DNA of 64,000 nt from the NCBI GenBank assembly GCA_000719025.1, contig JODP01000024.1, positions 5,646 to 69,645 on the forward strand. Direction: 5' to 3'. Position 1 is the first letter of the stretch; each line of letters begins with the position of its first letter. The translations under genes were made by a program, and so were the position numbers. The notes beneath the pieces were generated by a model, which ran no database searches, was not told where the DNA came from, and saw only the letters and a list, made by a program, of their open reading frames with translations. Shown one piece after another: positions 33,337 through 42,258 of the stretch. Origin of the DNA: Kineosporia aurantiaca JCM 3230 (GTDB lineage Bacteria; Actinomycetota; Actinomycetes; Actinomycetales; Kineosporiaceae).

Positions 33337-34215
33337 ATGGATCTCGTGACGATTGACCACGCCCGGCACACCGTCTACAGCCACCCCGGCCGGCACGCCG
33401 CCCGGCTCCAGGACGCCCTGGCCGGCGAAACCGGCCTGATCGAAAATGTTTCCGCGCTGGCCCGCAATGCGATCGTCCACTATCGGGCCTCCGGCGAAAC
33501 CCTCCCCGAGGCGAGCTCGGACGACATCCAGTTGCGCTGGCTGGAGGACATTCTCGAGGCCGACCAGCGCCGCCACCCCGCGCCGCTGACCGTCCCGCGG
33601 GACCTCACCCAGCGCGTCCAGGGCTGCTGCCGCGACCACACCCTGCTCTGCGTCGGCGCCCTGCGTGAGCTCGGCATCCCCGCCCGCAGCCGGATCGGCT
33701 TCGCCGGGTACTTCTCCCCCACCTGGCACCACGACCACGTCATCGTGGAGGCCCGGCTGGAGGACCGCTGGGTCCGCTTCGACCCCGAGCTCGACCGCCC
33801 GACCGAGGCGGACCCCTTCCTGACCGCCGCCCAGGTCTGGCTCGGGCACCGGGACGGCACCCTCGACGTCACCCGGTTCGGCACCTTCGAGGGCTCCCCG
33901 ATCGCCGGCGACTGGTTCGTCTTCAACTACGTCATCGACGAGGTGGCCCACCGGTTCGGCGACGAACTCCTGCTCTGGGACCTCTGGGGCGCCAAGGTGC
34001 GCGATCTGGCCGAGGCCCGGCCGGCCGATCTCACCCTGATCGACCAGGTCGCCCGCCTGCTGCTGGCCTCCGACGCCGGTGATCAGGACGCCGAGCGGGA
34101 GCTGCTGACCCGGTATCGGCAGGACCCGCGGCTGCACCCGGGCGGGAGCGTGGTGCAGCTCGACCCGCGCGGCGGACCGGAGGAAGCGGTGATGCTCCGG
34201 TCCACCCGTGGCTGA
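33337..34215 (+). CDS. Transglutaminase-like domain protein
   Basis: A 292-residue cytosolic protein with a transglutaminase/protease-like core. The expected Cys-His-Asp triad is visible in order: Cys in QGCCRDHTLLCVGALRELGIPARSRIGFAGYF, His in WHHDHVIVEARL, and Asp in WVRFDPELD. The fold is shared with papain-like amidases; bacterial members of this soluble type are mostly uncharacterised. ATG 33337 avoids running back into the DUF427 promoter region. The PhzF gene follows 45 nt downstream on the same strand. Confidence 0.85.
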   Translation: MDLVTIDHARHTVYSHPGRHAARLQDALAGETGLIENVSALARNAIVHYRASGETLPEASSDDIQLRWLEDILEADQRRHPAPLTVPRDLTQRVQGCCRDHTLLCVGALRELGIPARSRIGFAGYFSPTWHHDHVIVEARLEDRWVRFDPELDRPTEADPFLTAAQVWLGHRDGTLDVTRFGTFEGSPIAGDWFVFNYVIDEVAHRFGDELLLWDLWGAKVRDLAEARPADLTLIDQVARLLLASDAGDQDAERELLTRYRQDPRLHPGGSVVQLDPRGGPEEAVMLRSTRG

Positions 34216-34260
34216 TTGGCTGTATCCGGCCGATCCGGTCCGGGTCTTGAATGGCTCAGC

Positions 34261-35097
34261 ATGAAAGCGCTTCAGCTCCGGGCCTTCACCACCACGAAGG
34301 ACGAGACCCGTTCCGGCAACCCGGCCGGCGTCGTCCTCGACGCGGAAGGGCTCTCCGATCCCGGAATGCTGCGCATCGCAGCCGACTTCGGGCACAGCGA
34401 GACGGCCTTCCTGACCTCGATCACCCCGGGTTCCGCGCGCATCCGTTACTTCACCCCCCGCGCCGAGATCGCCTTCTGCGGCCACGCCACCATCGCCTCC
34501 GGCGTCGCCCTGGCCCGGGCCGGCGCGGATCCGGTGGTCAGCCTCGAGACCAACGTGGGCATCGTCCCGATCGAGGTCACCCCTGAACGGGCGACGCTGA
34601 CCGCGGTGGACACCACCGTCCGGCCCCTGGATCCGGCCCTGCTCGAGGAACTCCTGGCGGCCCTCGGCCTGTCCCGGGCCGACCTCGACCCGGACCTGCC
34701 CGCCGCCTTCGTCCAAGGAGCCAATCCCCACCCCCTCCTGCCGGTGGCCCCCGGTGTGCTGGCCCGCCTGGATCACGATGCCGAAGCGGTGCTCCGGCTC
34801 CAGGACCGCGAGGGCTGGGACGGCACCGTCCCCATCGTCCAGCGGGTGTCCGTAACCCGGTTCTTAAGCCGCAACCCCTTCCCCCGAGGCGGCATTCGGG
34901 AAGACCCGGCGACCGGTTCCGCCGCGGCCGGGCTCGGGGAATACCTACGCCAGGCAGGCCATCTCCCGGTCCCGTCGGACATCACCGTTGAGCAGGGCCG
35001 GGAGATCGGCCGACCGTCCCTGATCCACGTCTCCGTCCCCGCCTCCGGCCGCATCCGGGTCAGCGGCAGTGCGGAGCAAATGCCGCCGGGTGCCTGA
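34261..35097 (+). CDS. PhzF family isomerase
   Basis: A 278-residue PhzF/YHI9-type enzyme related to diaminopimelate epimerase. Key family segments are FTTTKDETRSGNPAGVVLDAE, HSETAFLT with the catalytic Glu (in SETAF), FTPRAEIAFCGHATIAS, and the C-terminal EDPATGSAAAGLGEYL. PhzF itself isomerises a phenazine precursor, but no other phenazine genes are here, so another substrate is likely. It probably belongs to the same transcription unit as the upstream transglutaminase-like gene. Confidence 0.9.
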   Translation: MKALQLRAFTTTKDETRSGNPAGVVLDAEGLSDPGMLRIAADFGHSETAFLTSITPGSARIRYFTPRAEIAFCGHATIASGVALARAGADPVVSLETNVGIVPIEVTPERATLTAVDTTVRPLDPALLEELLAALGLSRADLDPDLPAAFVQGANPHPLLPVAPGVLARLDHDAEAVLRLQDREGWDGTVPIVQRVSVTRFLSRNPFPRGGIREDPATGSAAAGLGEYLRQAGHLPVPSDITVEQGREIGRPSLIHVSVPASGRIRVSGSAEQMPPGA

Positions 35098-35136
35098 TCA
35101 AGTCGCGGGCGACGCCCGGTCGGGCAGGCTAAGAGC

Positions 35137-35718
35137 ATGAAATGGCCGACAGAGGGAACCGACAGCAACCGCACTGGTGCTGCCGTTCGGCCAGACGCCC
35201 CGACCGTCTCCGTGATTCTCCTGGTCAGCGGCAACTCCGACGACATCGCCGCCACGCAGGCGCTGATTGCGCAGGCGGGCCTGGAGAGCCCGGTGGTCGT
35301 GGCCCACGACGGTCCTGAGGCGCTCCGGCTCCTCCAGGGCGACGCACCCCGCCCGTCCATGATCCTGCTGGATCTGAAGACCCCCGAGATGAACGGCTTC
35401 GACTTCGTCATCCATGTCCGGGCCGACCCCCGGACCAGGGACGTCCCGGTCGCGGTGCTGCCGACCGTCACCGAGCACACCACCACCGGGGAACTCCTCA
35501 GCGGCGAGGAACACCCGCACGACCAGGCCTTCCCCAAACCCCGCAGCACCCAGGAACTCTTCACCGCGCTGAAGGCACTCGGCGTCTCCTGGCTGGCGAC
35601 CGACACCGACAGCAGCTCCCAGACCCGTTCCGGCCGTCGGAAAACCGGGCGAAAGCTTCGCCACCGGCTGTCCGCGCGCGCCGCCCGCGGCGAGGTACCG
35701 CAGGTCCGGGCCAGCTAG
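35137..35718 (+). CDS. Stand-alone response regulator receiver protein
   Basis: A 193-residue protein with one REC domain (about 25-150) and no DNA-binding output. The phosphoacceptor Asp is in ILLDLKTPEMNGFDF, as in Rcp1-type single-domain regulators. Acidic residues appear as NSDD, and the conserved Lys as FPKP. The usual LTSS switch region reads LPTVTE. The C-terminal tail is very basic (SGRRKTGRKLRHRLSARAARG), so nucleic-acid or membrane contact is conceivable. No histidine kinase lies nearby. Confidence 0.85.
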   Translation: MKWPTEGTDSNRTGAAVRPDAPTVSVILLVSGNSDDIAATQALIAQAGLESPVVVAHDGPEALRLLQGDAPRPSMILLDLKTPEMNGFDFVIHVRADPRTRDVPVAVLPTVTEHTTTGELLSGEEHPHDQAFPKPRSTQELFTALKALGVSWLATDTDSSSQTRSGRRKTGRKLRHRLSARAARGEVPQVRAS

Positions 35719-35809
35719 CCCGACCCCCGGTGATGAGTTTCGGCCTCTCCAACCGTCATACCTGCGACAGGAAATCCTGAGACAGGACACGACGGGACGA
35801 GGTGATGGC

Positions 35810-36760
35810 GTGGGGGGCGATCTGGCCTTCTCCGGGCTGGCCGAGCAGCACCGGCGCGAACTGCACGTGCACTGCTACCGAATGCTCGGGTCGTTCGAGG
35901 ACGCCGAGGACACGGTGCAGGAGACCTTCCTGCGGGCCTGGCGGCGGCGCGAGACCTTCGAGGGGCGGTCCACCGTCCGCGCCTGGCTCTACCGGATCGC
36001 CACCAACGCCTGCCTGGACCTGCTGGCCAAACGCCGTCCCGAGCCAGCCACCACGGGCGAGGTCCGGTGGCTGCAGCCGTATCCGGACCGGCTTCTGGAC
36101 GAGCTTCCGGCCTGCGACAGCGACGAACCGGAAACCGTCGCGGTGGCGCGGGAAACGATCGAGCTGGCCTATCTGGTCGCTCTCCAGCACCTCGCCCCGC
36201 GGCCGCGAGCGGTGCTGATCCTGCGGGACGTGCTCGGCTGGCCGGCCAAGGACGTCGCTGAATTCCTCGGGGATTCGGTCAACTCCGTGAACAGCGCCCT
36301 GCAACGAGCCCGGGCCGGTCTGCGAGATCACCTGCCCGCCGAACGGCAGGACTGGAGCGGCGGCGATCCGGATGCCGGAACCCGTGATCTGCTGGTCCGT
36401 TTCACCAAAGCAACCCTGGCCACGGACATCCAGGAGATCTCCACCCTGCTGCGCGAGGACGTCCGTTGTTCCATGCCTCCCACACCGGGACTGCACCTCG
36501 GCCGCGACGCGGTGGTGAGCGACTGGGCCAAGGACGGTTTCGAGAACCTCGGCCCGCTGAAGGCCTTCCCGACCACGGTGAACCGGCAGCCCGCCATCGC
36601 CTTCTATCTCTGGCAGGAGCGCGAGAACGCTTACCTGCCGCTGACCATCGACGTCCTGCGGATCAGCGGCGGGGCGATCACCGAGATCCTCATCTTCCAC
36701 AACGACCAATTCCCCCGGCTCGGGCTGCCCGAGCGTCTCCTGGAGGCTCCCAATGAGTGA
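35810..36760 (+). CDS. ECF sigma factor with C-terminal SnoaL-like domain
   Basis: A 316-residue extracytoplasmic-function sigma factor of the SigJ/SigG (ECF41/ECF56-like) type. Region 2 reads HCYRMLGSFEDAEDTVQETFLRAWRRRETFEGRSTVRAWLYRIATNACLD, and region 4 includes PRPRAVLILRDVLGWPAKDVAEFLGDSVNSVNSALQRARAGL. Residues of about 190-310 form a SnoaL/NTF2-like extension, which in this family can control activity without a classical anti-sigma. GTG 35810 has GAGG upstream. The stop overlaps the start of the DUF6069 gene by 8 nt. Confidence 0.92.
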   Translation: MGGDLAFSGLAEQHRRELHVHCYRMLGSFEDAEDTVQETFLRAWRRRETFEGRSTVRAWLYRIATNACLDLLAKRRPEPATTGEVRWLQPYPDRLLDELPACDSDEPETVAVARETIELAYLVALQHLAPRPRAVLILRDVLGWPAKDVAEFLGDSVNSVNSALQRARAGLRDHLPAERQDWSGGDPDAGTRDLLVRFTKATLATDIQEISTLLREDVRCSMPPTPGLHLGRDAVVSDWAKDGFENLGPLKAFPTTVNRQPAIAFYLWQERENAYLPLTIDVLRISGGAITEILIFHNDQFPRLGLPERLLEAPNE

Positions 36761-37193
36761 CGTTACTGTCGTCGAACGCGCGACTGGTCACCGAGTGCTT
36801 ACTACCGGACTGATCGGGACCGCGGCCGCGGTGGCGGCCACCACTCTCGCTGCCGGCCTGGCCCAGGTTCTCGGCGTCGACTTCGAACTGCCGGACGGTG
36901 GCGAGTCGATCCCGCTGTCCGGATTCGCCGTGGTGACCGGCTTCTTCGGTGGCGTGGGCATCGTCATTGCTTTCGCCCTGCTGCGCTGGAGCGCCCGCCC
37001 GGCCGAGCGATTCACCGTAACGACGGTGACCCTGACCGCCCTCTCGCTGGTGGCCCCCTTCCTCGCCGGAGCCAATACCGCCACCACCGCAAGCCTTCTC
37101 GTGCTCCACCTCATCCCGGCGGCGGTGATCATCCCCACCCTGAGAAGAAGCCTCTACCCCTTGCCCAGGAACACCTCACTGATCGAGGTGTAG
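36753..37193 (+). CDS. DUF6069 family membrane protein
   Basis: A 146-residue protein with four membrane segments (VLTTGLIGTAAAVAATTLAAG; FAVVTGFFGGVGIVIAFALL; a VTLTALSLVAPFLAG segment; LLVLHLIPAAVIIPTL), matching DUF6069. ATG 36753 overlaps the sigma-factor stop, so translation is coupled. This makes it a candidate partner or target of the sigma factor, but no role is known. Its 3' end overlaps the convergent zinc-ribbon gene by 40 bp. Confidence 0.82.
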   Translation: MSDVTVVERATGHRVLTTGLIGTAAAVAATTLAAGLAQVLGVDFELPDGGESIPLSGFAVVTGFFGGVGIVIAFALLRWSARPAERFTVTTVTLTALSLVAPFLAGANTATTASLLVLHLIPAAVIIPTLRRSLYPLPRNTSLIEV

Positions 37194-37954
37194 TCGTCGG
37201 TGAAATCGCCCGGCGTGGTGGTGGTGTTGATCTGCAGCCGGACGCTCTGGGCGTCGATCGCCGGGATCCGCAGGAGCTGGACGCTGCGGTCGTCGTCCTG
37301 CAGGTTCTGGTTGACGTTGGTGCCGTTGTCGAAGATCCAGGTGACCGAGAGGATTCGCCGGCCGTCGGGGTACCAGTCCTTGCCCGAGGTGGCGTCGACC
37401 TTGGTGTAGCCGTTGGTCAGGCCCACCACCTGGATCCTCGACGTGGCCGCCAGGGTGATCGTGATCGCCTCCCCGGTACCGAAACCGGCAACCCGCCAGG
37501 CCGTTCTCGGGTCGTGATCGATCAGGTTCTCCGCGCCGTAGGTGACCTTCTGGCCGGCGCCGTCGGTGCCCGGCGCGGCCGTCCGATCGGCCTTGACCGA
37601 GCCGGACGCGGCCAGATTCTCGGCGGTGGGAATGCCGTCGGCGTCCAGGCTCGGCAGGTTCGCGGCCGAGGCGGAGGCGCTCGGCCCGATGTCGGGAAGG
37701 TCTGCGGGCCGCCAGGTGGAAACCGTGCCGTCGTCGCCGGGGCCGATGAAGTGCAGCACGAGGAAGGCGGCCAAAAGGACACCGACCACGGACGTGCCCC
37801 GGATGATCCAGGGACGCTCGGAGTCCCGGGTGGTGCGCGAGGGACCCTGATGGATGACGCTGGTGGCGGCGGTCGCGGTCGGGAACGGCAGACCGCAGTG
37901 CGGGCACTCGGGATCGGCGGGCAGGTAGGCGGCGCCGCACCGGGGACAGGTCAT
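37154..37954 (-). CDS. Zinc-ribbon membrane protein with discoidin-like C-domain
   Basis: A 266-residue protein. The N-terminus MTCPRCGAAYLPADPECPHCG is a four-Cys zinc ribbon (CxxC-n-CxxC). One TM helix follows at about residues 51-70 (GTSVVGVLLAAFLVLHFIG), so the ribbon is cytosolic. The extracellular part includes AENLIDHDPRTAWRVAG and a jelly-roll-like strand pattern similar to F5/8-type (discoidin, NADase-type) domains seen in actinobacterial zinc-ribbon proteins. ATG 37954 overlaps the upstream gene's stop (ATGA). Function is unknown; cell-surface sensing or binding is a guess. Confidence 0.83.
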   Translation of the reverse strand: MTCPRCGAAYLPADPECPHCGLPFPTATAATSVIHQGPSRTTRDSERPWIIRGTSVVGVLLAAFLVLHFIGPGDDGTVSTWRPADLPDIGPSASASAANLPSLDADGIPTAENLAASGSVKADRTAAPGTDGAGQKVTYGAENLIDHDPRTAWRVAGFGTGEAITITLAATSRIQVVGLTNGYTKVDATSGKDWYPDGRRILSVTWIFDNGTNVNQNLQDDDRSVQLLRIPAIDAQSVRLQINTTTTPGDFTDDYTSISEVFLGKG

Positions 37955-39525
37955 TGGGCCGGTCCGTCCAGGACGGCCTGGGTCCGGCGCCGGAACTCCT
38001 CCGCGTCGTACCCGGACTGGTCCAGCTCGGCCGCGATGATCTCGAGCACGCGCTGCTCGATCACCCGGATCGGCCGCTGCATTGCCAGGCCGGTCAGCAG
38101 GTTGCCGGAATCCTGGTCGGTGCCCAGCTCGCGGACACTGGCCCGGGCGCCGCGGCCGGAGGAGCCCGAGGCCCCGAACTGCCGGAGCCAGTCCCGCAGG
38201 TCGTCGGGCGACCGGTCCCGGCCGACCGCCGCCATGGCCAGGCGCAGCGGCGCCCGCAGCAGCAGCCCGGGCAACTCGGGGAGCGTGCCCAGGGCCGTGC
38301 GCAGCACCACTCCCCGGCCGGACGAGGGGTACTGGTCGATGTCGCGATACAGCGCGCGCACCGGTGGAAGGCAGCACTCGATCAGGTCCAGATGCAGCGT
38401 CTGCCCATGAACCAGGCAGCGGACGAACACCCAGATCTCGTAGTCGCCCCTTCCCGGCGCCGTGCGCACGCTGAGGTAGCGATAAGTTCCGGTCGTCTCC
38501 ACCTGGGTAAGACGATCCAGCTCCTCCGGAGGCAATCGGTGCCGAAGGAGACCCGTCACCGAGTCCGCCCAGGGATCCCCACCGACCGCCGGCGTCACCA
38601 ATCGATCCTGTACCGACACCTCGTCGCTCTGCAGAACCTCGTCGTTCAGCCGGGCCAGGCCGACCGACAGCGCATCGCGCAGGCTCTCGGTGGTGAGGGC
38701 CGACCCGCCGGTGCTGGTCAGCACCAGGGGAACGGTTCGCGTCCAGGTGTGCTGCGGCGTTCCGGCGCCCACGAACGGCTGCCCGGTTCCGTCCTGCGGG
38801 TAGTACGTGACGTTGCCGGTCTGGGCCGCTGCGATGTACCGGATCCGGGCCTGACGCCCCTTGGGTCCGGTCGGGCTCTCGGCCGGGTCGAAAGTCTCGG
38901 GCATCAGGCGATCGAGGATGGTCTGCCGTCCGATGAGCCGCTGGACGACCACCGTGGTCCAGGCCGCCCCCAGCAGGACCACCAGGACGCCGAGCACCTC
39001 CACGGCCAATGAGCCGAAGGATCGCTGGGTTTCGTAGGGGTCCGAGCTGCCGGACAGCGAGATCAGATTGGAGCCGGAGTCGGCCAGGGCGGCGGCCGCG
39101 ATGAGGAGGATCACGATCGGGATCAGCAGGGCCAGCGCGGTCCCCACGCGCAGCCGCACGAGCGCCCGCAAGGCCCGCATGACCAGCAGGAACGCCCCGG
39201 CCAGAAGCAGCACCGCAAGCAGCACCCGGCCCTCGACCACCAGGAAGAGCAGCAGGATGCCGGTGAGCACCGCGTCCCGGACCAGCTGATGACGCCGCGC
39301 GTTCAGGGCGTGCCGGACGACCGGCACCGCATCAGTACTGAACGCCGGCGCGACCGCCTGATCCCGGCGGCCAAGGAGCTCGTGCAGCACCGCGTTGCGG
39401 AAGTCGGCGTCCAGATAGGTACCGGCCGCCAGGTGCCGCGTCGAGTTGCTGCCCAGCATCCGCTGCTGGGCCGAGGTCCGAGGCGGATCGAGGGGCTGGT
39501 CTGACGCCTCTGTCGGCCAGCTCAC
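37951..39525 (-). CDS. Hypothetical multi-pass membrane protein
   Basis: A 524-residue membrane protein coupled to the zinc-ribbon gene by a 4-nt overlap. It has four to five hydrophobic segments between about residues 85 and 215 (AVLTGILLLFLVVEGRVLLAV; LLAGAFLLVMRAL; TALALLIPIVILLIAAAALA; LAVEVLGVLVVLLGAAWTTVVV), then a large cytosolic domain with no motif I recognise (RIRYIAAAQTGNVTYYPQ; YEIWVFVRCLVHGQTLHLDLIECCLPP). GTG 39525 was chosen for its GGGGG site 7 nt upstream; starts at 39579 or 39618 are in frame and cannot be excluded. Confidence 0.72.
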   Translation of the reverse strand: MSWPTEASDQPLDPPRTSAQQRMLGSNSTRHLAAGTYLDADFRNAVLHELLGRRDQAVAPAFSTDAVPVVRHALNARRHQLVRDAVLTGILLLFLVVEGRVLLAVLLLAGAFLLVMRALRALVRLRVGTALALLIPIVILLIAAAALADSGSNLISLSGSSDPYETQRSFGSLAVEVLGVLVVLLGAAWTTVVVQRLIGRQTILDRLMPETFDPAESPTGPKGRQARIRYIAAAQTGNVTYYPQDGTGQPFVGAGTPQHTWTRTVPLVLTSTGGSALTTESLRDALSVGLARLNDEVLQSDEVSVQDRLVTPAVGGDPWADSVTGLLRHRLPPEELDRLTQVETTGTYRYLSVRTAPGRGDYEIWVFVRCLVHGQTLHLDLIECCLPPVRALYRDIDQYPSSGRGVVLRTALGTLPELPGLLLRAPLRLAMAAVGRDRSPDDLRDWLRQFGASGSSGRGARASVRELGTDQDSGNLLTGLAMQRPIRVIEQRVLEIIAAELDQSGYDAEEFRRRTQAVLDGPAQ

Positions 39526-39675
39526 GCAGCAACCCCCAGCGATCCCGTTAAGTCCGAACGGATCATACCAACGGGTCATTTGCCGACGGCGCAACCGGCG
39601 CAATCGTGGGTGCCACATGAGGGCGGTCCGGCGCTCATTCCGGGGCCGGCCGGCGGTCGTGATAGATCGTCGGAC

Positions 39676-40392
39676 GTGTCGATCGATCGAGAACGTGTCG
39701 CAGTCCGGCGTCAGGCCTGGTCGGTGGGGGTAGCCACCGGCGCCTACGGGATCTCGTTCGGTGCGGTCGGGGTGGCCGCCGGGCTGTCCGTGGCCCAGAC
39801 CAGCGCCCTCAGCCTGCTGATGTTCAGTGGTGGATCGCAGTTCGCCTTTGCCTCGGTGGCGGCCGGGGGCAGCGGGCCGCTCGCCGCGATCGCGACCGCC
39901 GCCCTGGTCGGGGCCCGGAACGGTTTCTACGGCCTGCAGATGGCTCCGCTCCTGCGGGCCCGCGGCCTGCAGCGGATCGCGGCCGTCCAGTTGACCATCG
40001 ACGAGTCCACCGCCGTGGGCTCGGCCCCGCTGGCCAAGGATCCGCCCCGGCCGGATCTGGGGCGCTTCGGGTTCTGGGCGGCCGGCCTGGCCGTCTTCGG
40101 GTTCTGGAACCTGGCCACTCTGGCCGGTGCGCTGATCGGCTCGGCCCTCGGGGACCCCCGTACCTATGGTTTCGACGCCGCGGCCGCAGCCGCCTTCCTG
40201 GCTCTGCTCTGGCCGCGCCTGAAAGCCGCCGACGCCCGCTGGGTCGCCCTGGCGGCCACCGCCGTCGCCACCGCCACCGTCCCGTTCGCCGCCTCCGGAA
40301 TCCCCGTGCTGCTGGCCGGATTCGCCGCCCTCCTCATCGCCGGGTTCCTGATCGCCCGCCCGGCAACTGCCCCTGCGCAGGAGAACTCGTGA
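39676..40392 (+). CDS. azlC: AzlC family branched-chain amino acid exporter subunit
   Basis: A 238-residue membrane protein of the AzlC family, the large subunit of a branched-chain amino acid exporter. The characteristic N-terminal GAYGISFGAVGVAAGLSVAQTSALSLLMFSGGSQFAF and LVGARNGFYGLQMAPLL are present. GTG 39676 is the best-placed start; the longer frame overlaps the upstream promoter region. The stop overlaps the azlD start (GTGA), so the two subunits are coupled. Confidence 0.92.
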   Translation: MSIDRERVAVRRQAWSVGVATGAYGISFGAVGVAAGLSVAQTSALSLLMFSGGSQFAFASVAAGGSGPLAAIATAALVGARNGFYGLQMAPLLRARGLQRIAAVQLTIDESTAVGSAPLAKDPPRPDLGRFGFWAAGLAVFGFWNLATLAGALIGSALGDPRTYGFDAAAAAAFLALLWPRLKAADARWVALAATAVATATVPFAASGIPVLLAGFAALLIAGFLIARPATAPAQENS

Positions 40393-40700
40393 TCGGCTGG
40401 GGCACGGTTCTTCTGGCCAGCGCCGCGGTCTTCGCGATCAAGCTGGCCGGCCATCTGGCTCCGCGCCGATTCCTGGAACGGCCGGAGGTCGTCCGCACTG
40501 CCGCCCTGCTCACCGCGGGACTGCTCGCCGCCCTGGTCGCGGTGCAGTCGCTGGCCGACGGCGACCGGCTGAGCCTCGATTCCCGGGTGCCGGCCCTGGC
40601 GGTCGCCGCCGCCCTGCTCTGGCGCCGGGCCCCGTTCATCGTCGTAGTCGTCGCGGCCGCCGTCACCGCGGCTGCTCTCAGGGCCGCCGGTCTTCCCTGA
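40389..40700 (+). CDS. azlD: AzlD family exporter subunit
   Basis: A 103-residue partner of AzlC with four short hydrophobic segments (TVLLASAAVFAIKLAGHLAPRRFL; TAALLTAGLLAALVAVQSLAD; ALAVAAALLWRRAPFIVVVVAA). Its length and position are standard for the small subunit. GTG 40389 overlaps the azlC stop by 4 nt. Confidence 0.92.
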   Translation: MIGWGTVLLASAAVFAIKLAGHLAPRRFLERPEVVRTAALLTAGLLAALVAVQSLADGDRLSLDSRVPALAVAAALLWRRAPFIVVVVAAAVTAAALRAAGLP

Positions 40701-40776
40701 GGAAACCTTGGACCTTTTGGCCCGGTTTGCCGCAGACTGCTCGGCGAAGACGCCCGCCCACCCCAGGAGTCCCGCA

Positions 40777-41544
40777 ATGCCGAAGTCCCGCAGGTCCCTC
40801 GTCGGCGCTCTCCTGGCGATCGCGGCGATCCTGGTCGGCCTCGTGGCCACGCCCGGCTCGGCGAGTGCGACGAGCAAGGTCATCGGCGGCAAGAAGGCCA
40901 CCTACGCGCCTTGGGCGGTGCGGATGCTGGTGGACGGGAAGCCGCACTGCACCGGCACGGCGGTCAGCGACCAGTGGATCATCAGCGCCGACCACTGCTT
41001 CTCCGACGCCCCGGACAAGCCGATCAAGGACGCCCGGATCACTTACCTGGTGGGCAGTCTGGACGTCCGCACGGCCACCGAGGTCAAGGTGGTCAAGGGC
41101 AGCCGGGTGGCCGATCCGCAGCTCGGCGACATCATGATGATCAAGGTCGAGAAGATGGACGTCACCCCGGCCAAGCTCTCCATCGCCCGGGTCCGGACCG
41201 GGCAGCAGCTCAAGGTGGTCGGCTGGGGCGCCACCTGCACCGACCGCCCGGAACTGAAGTGCCAGGCCAAGAAGCTGCGCCAGGCCACCATCCGGATCCT
41301 GGACGTGCGCCGGAACCGGACCCGGTGCGTCGGTTTCGCCGCTCCCGGCAGCAAGTCCTTCTGCGCCACCAAGGTCAAGGGCGAACCGGCGGGCGGGGAC
41401 TCCGGCGCGCCGGTGATGACCATCGCCCCCAAGGGCAAGGAACGCCTGGCGGGCATCTTCTTCGGCTCCGACCGGGAGAGCATGGTAGGCGCGGAATACG
41501 TTCTTCCGCGCCTGAAGTGGATCCGCAGGACGCTGAAGAAGTAA
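40777..41544 (+). CDS. Secreted trypsin-like serine protease (S1)
   Basis: A 255-residue exported chymotrypsin-fold protease. The signal peptide is about 1-31 (LLAIAAILVGLVATPGSASA) and the mature chain may begin at VIGGKKATYAPW. The catalytic triad is visible: His73 (SADHCF), Asp118 (LGDIMMIKV) and Ser209 (GGDSGAPV). Cys58-Cys74 would form the conserved disulfide. The chain is Lys-rich and short, without extra domains. ATG 40777 has CAGGAG upstream. Likely extracellular. Confidence 0.92.
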   Translation: MPKSRRSLVGALLAIAAILVGLVATPGSASATSKVIGGKKATYAPWAVRMLVDGKPHCTGTAVSDQWIISADHCFSDAPDKPIKDARITYLVGSLDVRTATEVKVVKGSRVADPQLGDIMMIKVEKMDVTPAKLSIARVRTGQQLKVVGWGATCTDRPELKCQAKKLRQATIRILDVRRNRTRCVGFAAPGSKSFCATKVKGEPAGGDSGAPVMTIAPKGKERLAGIFFGSDRESMVGAEYVLPRLKWIRRTLKK

Positions 41545-41547
41545 CCC

Positions 41548-42168
41548 TCAGCCGATACTGCGCAGCGGCCGGTCGTCGTCCGCGTGGCGATAGCGGACGT
41601 CGATGTCCGGCAACTCCCGCTGCAGCTCGTGGGCCAGGGCCAGACCCTGCTGAACCCAGTCCGTGGCGTCCCAGTCGTCCGTGAGCCCCAAGACCTCGAA
41701 AACCTCGTTCCACTCCCGCAACCGGCGGACGAGGGGCGGGGAGACCTCCAGATCGGCCAGCTCCACCGGCCCGCCGGTACCGACCGGCCGATCCCACACC
41801 GGGTCACCGACGCTGTACTCGGCCATCACCAACAGTGCCGTCGGACGGGTCTTCTCGGCACCGGGCACCCGTCCGATCCGGGCCTGCCACTGCATCTCGA
41901 AACCGGGCCGGCGCCGGCCCTCGATCTGCGCCAGCAACTCGATCAGCCGCGAGCGGTCCCGGGCCAGCCCGGCGAGATCGTGGTCGTGCTCGCCCAGAAA
42001 GTCGCCCAGCACCGACTCGGCCTGGGGTCCCAGAAGGCGACCGACGTGATCCTGCATGAAGTTCAGCACCTCGTCCGGCACCCCACCGCGCTCGTACGCG
42101 TCCTCGGTCAGAAGCCAGGCGCGGAGGGTGTCGAGCGCTTGGCCGCCATTGATCGCCGGTTCGTCCAT
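41548..42168 (-). CDS. Hypothetical protein (206 aa)
   Basis: A soluble, acidic protein with no recognised domain, no signal peptide and no membrane segment. It is rich in Asp/Glu/Arg and Trp (WLLTEDAYERGGVP; FEMQWQARIGRVPG; LTDDWDATDWVQQGLALAHELQRELPDIDVRYRHADDD). Codon bias supports it. It is convergent with the protease gene (3 nt between stops) and divergent from the secreted protein at 42259. Confidence 0.7.
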   Translation of the reverse strand: MDEPAINGGQALDTLRAWLLTEDAYERGGVPDEVLNFMQDHVGRLLGPQAESVLGDFLGEHDHDLAGLARDRSRLIELLAQIEGRRRPGFEMQWQARIGRVPGAEKTRPTALLVMAEYSVGDPVWDRPVGTGGPVELADLEVSPPLVRRLREWNEVFEVLGLTDDWDATDWVQQGLALAHELQRELPDIDVRYRHADDDRPLRSIG

Positions 42169-42258
42169 CCCGGGATCATGTCAGCGACCCGGCCGGAAGT
42201 ACCGGCCTTTTCCGTCCGCCTCTTGTGAAGCGACTGTGCGATATCCGATGATCGCGAC

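Noticed and set aside
34261..35097. PhzF gene as a sign of phenazine biosynthesis
   Set aside because: No other phz genes are in the window; PhzF-family isomerases are widespread outside phenazine clusters.
36753..37193. DUF6069 protein considered as a classical anti-sigma factor
   Set aside because: It is a compact four-helix membrane protein with no cytosolic anti-sigma domain or HxxxCxxC; only the gene overlap supports the idea.
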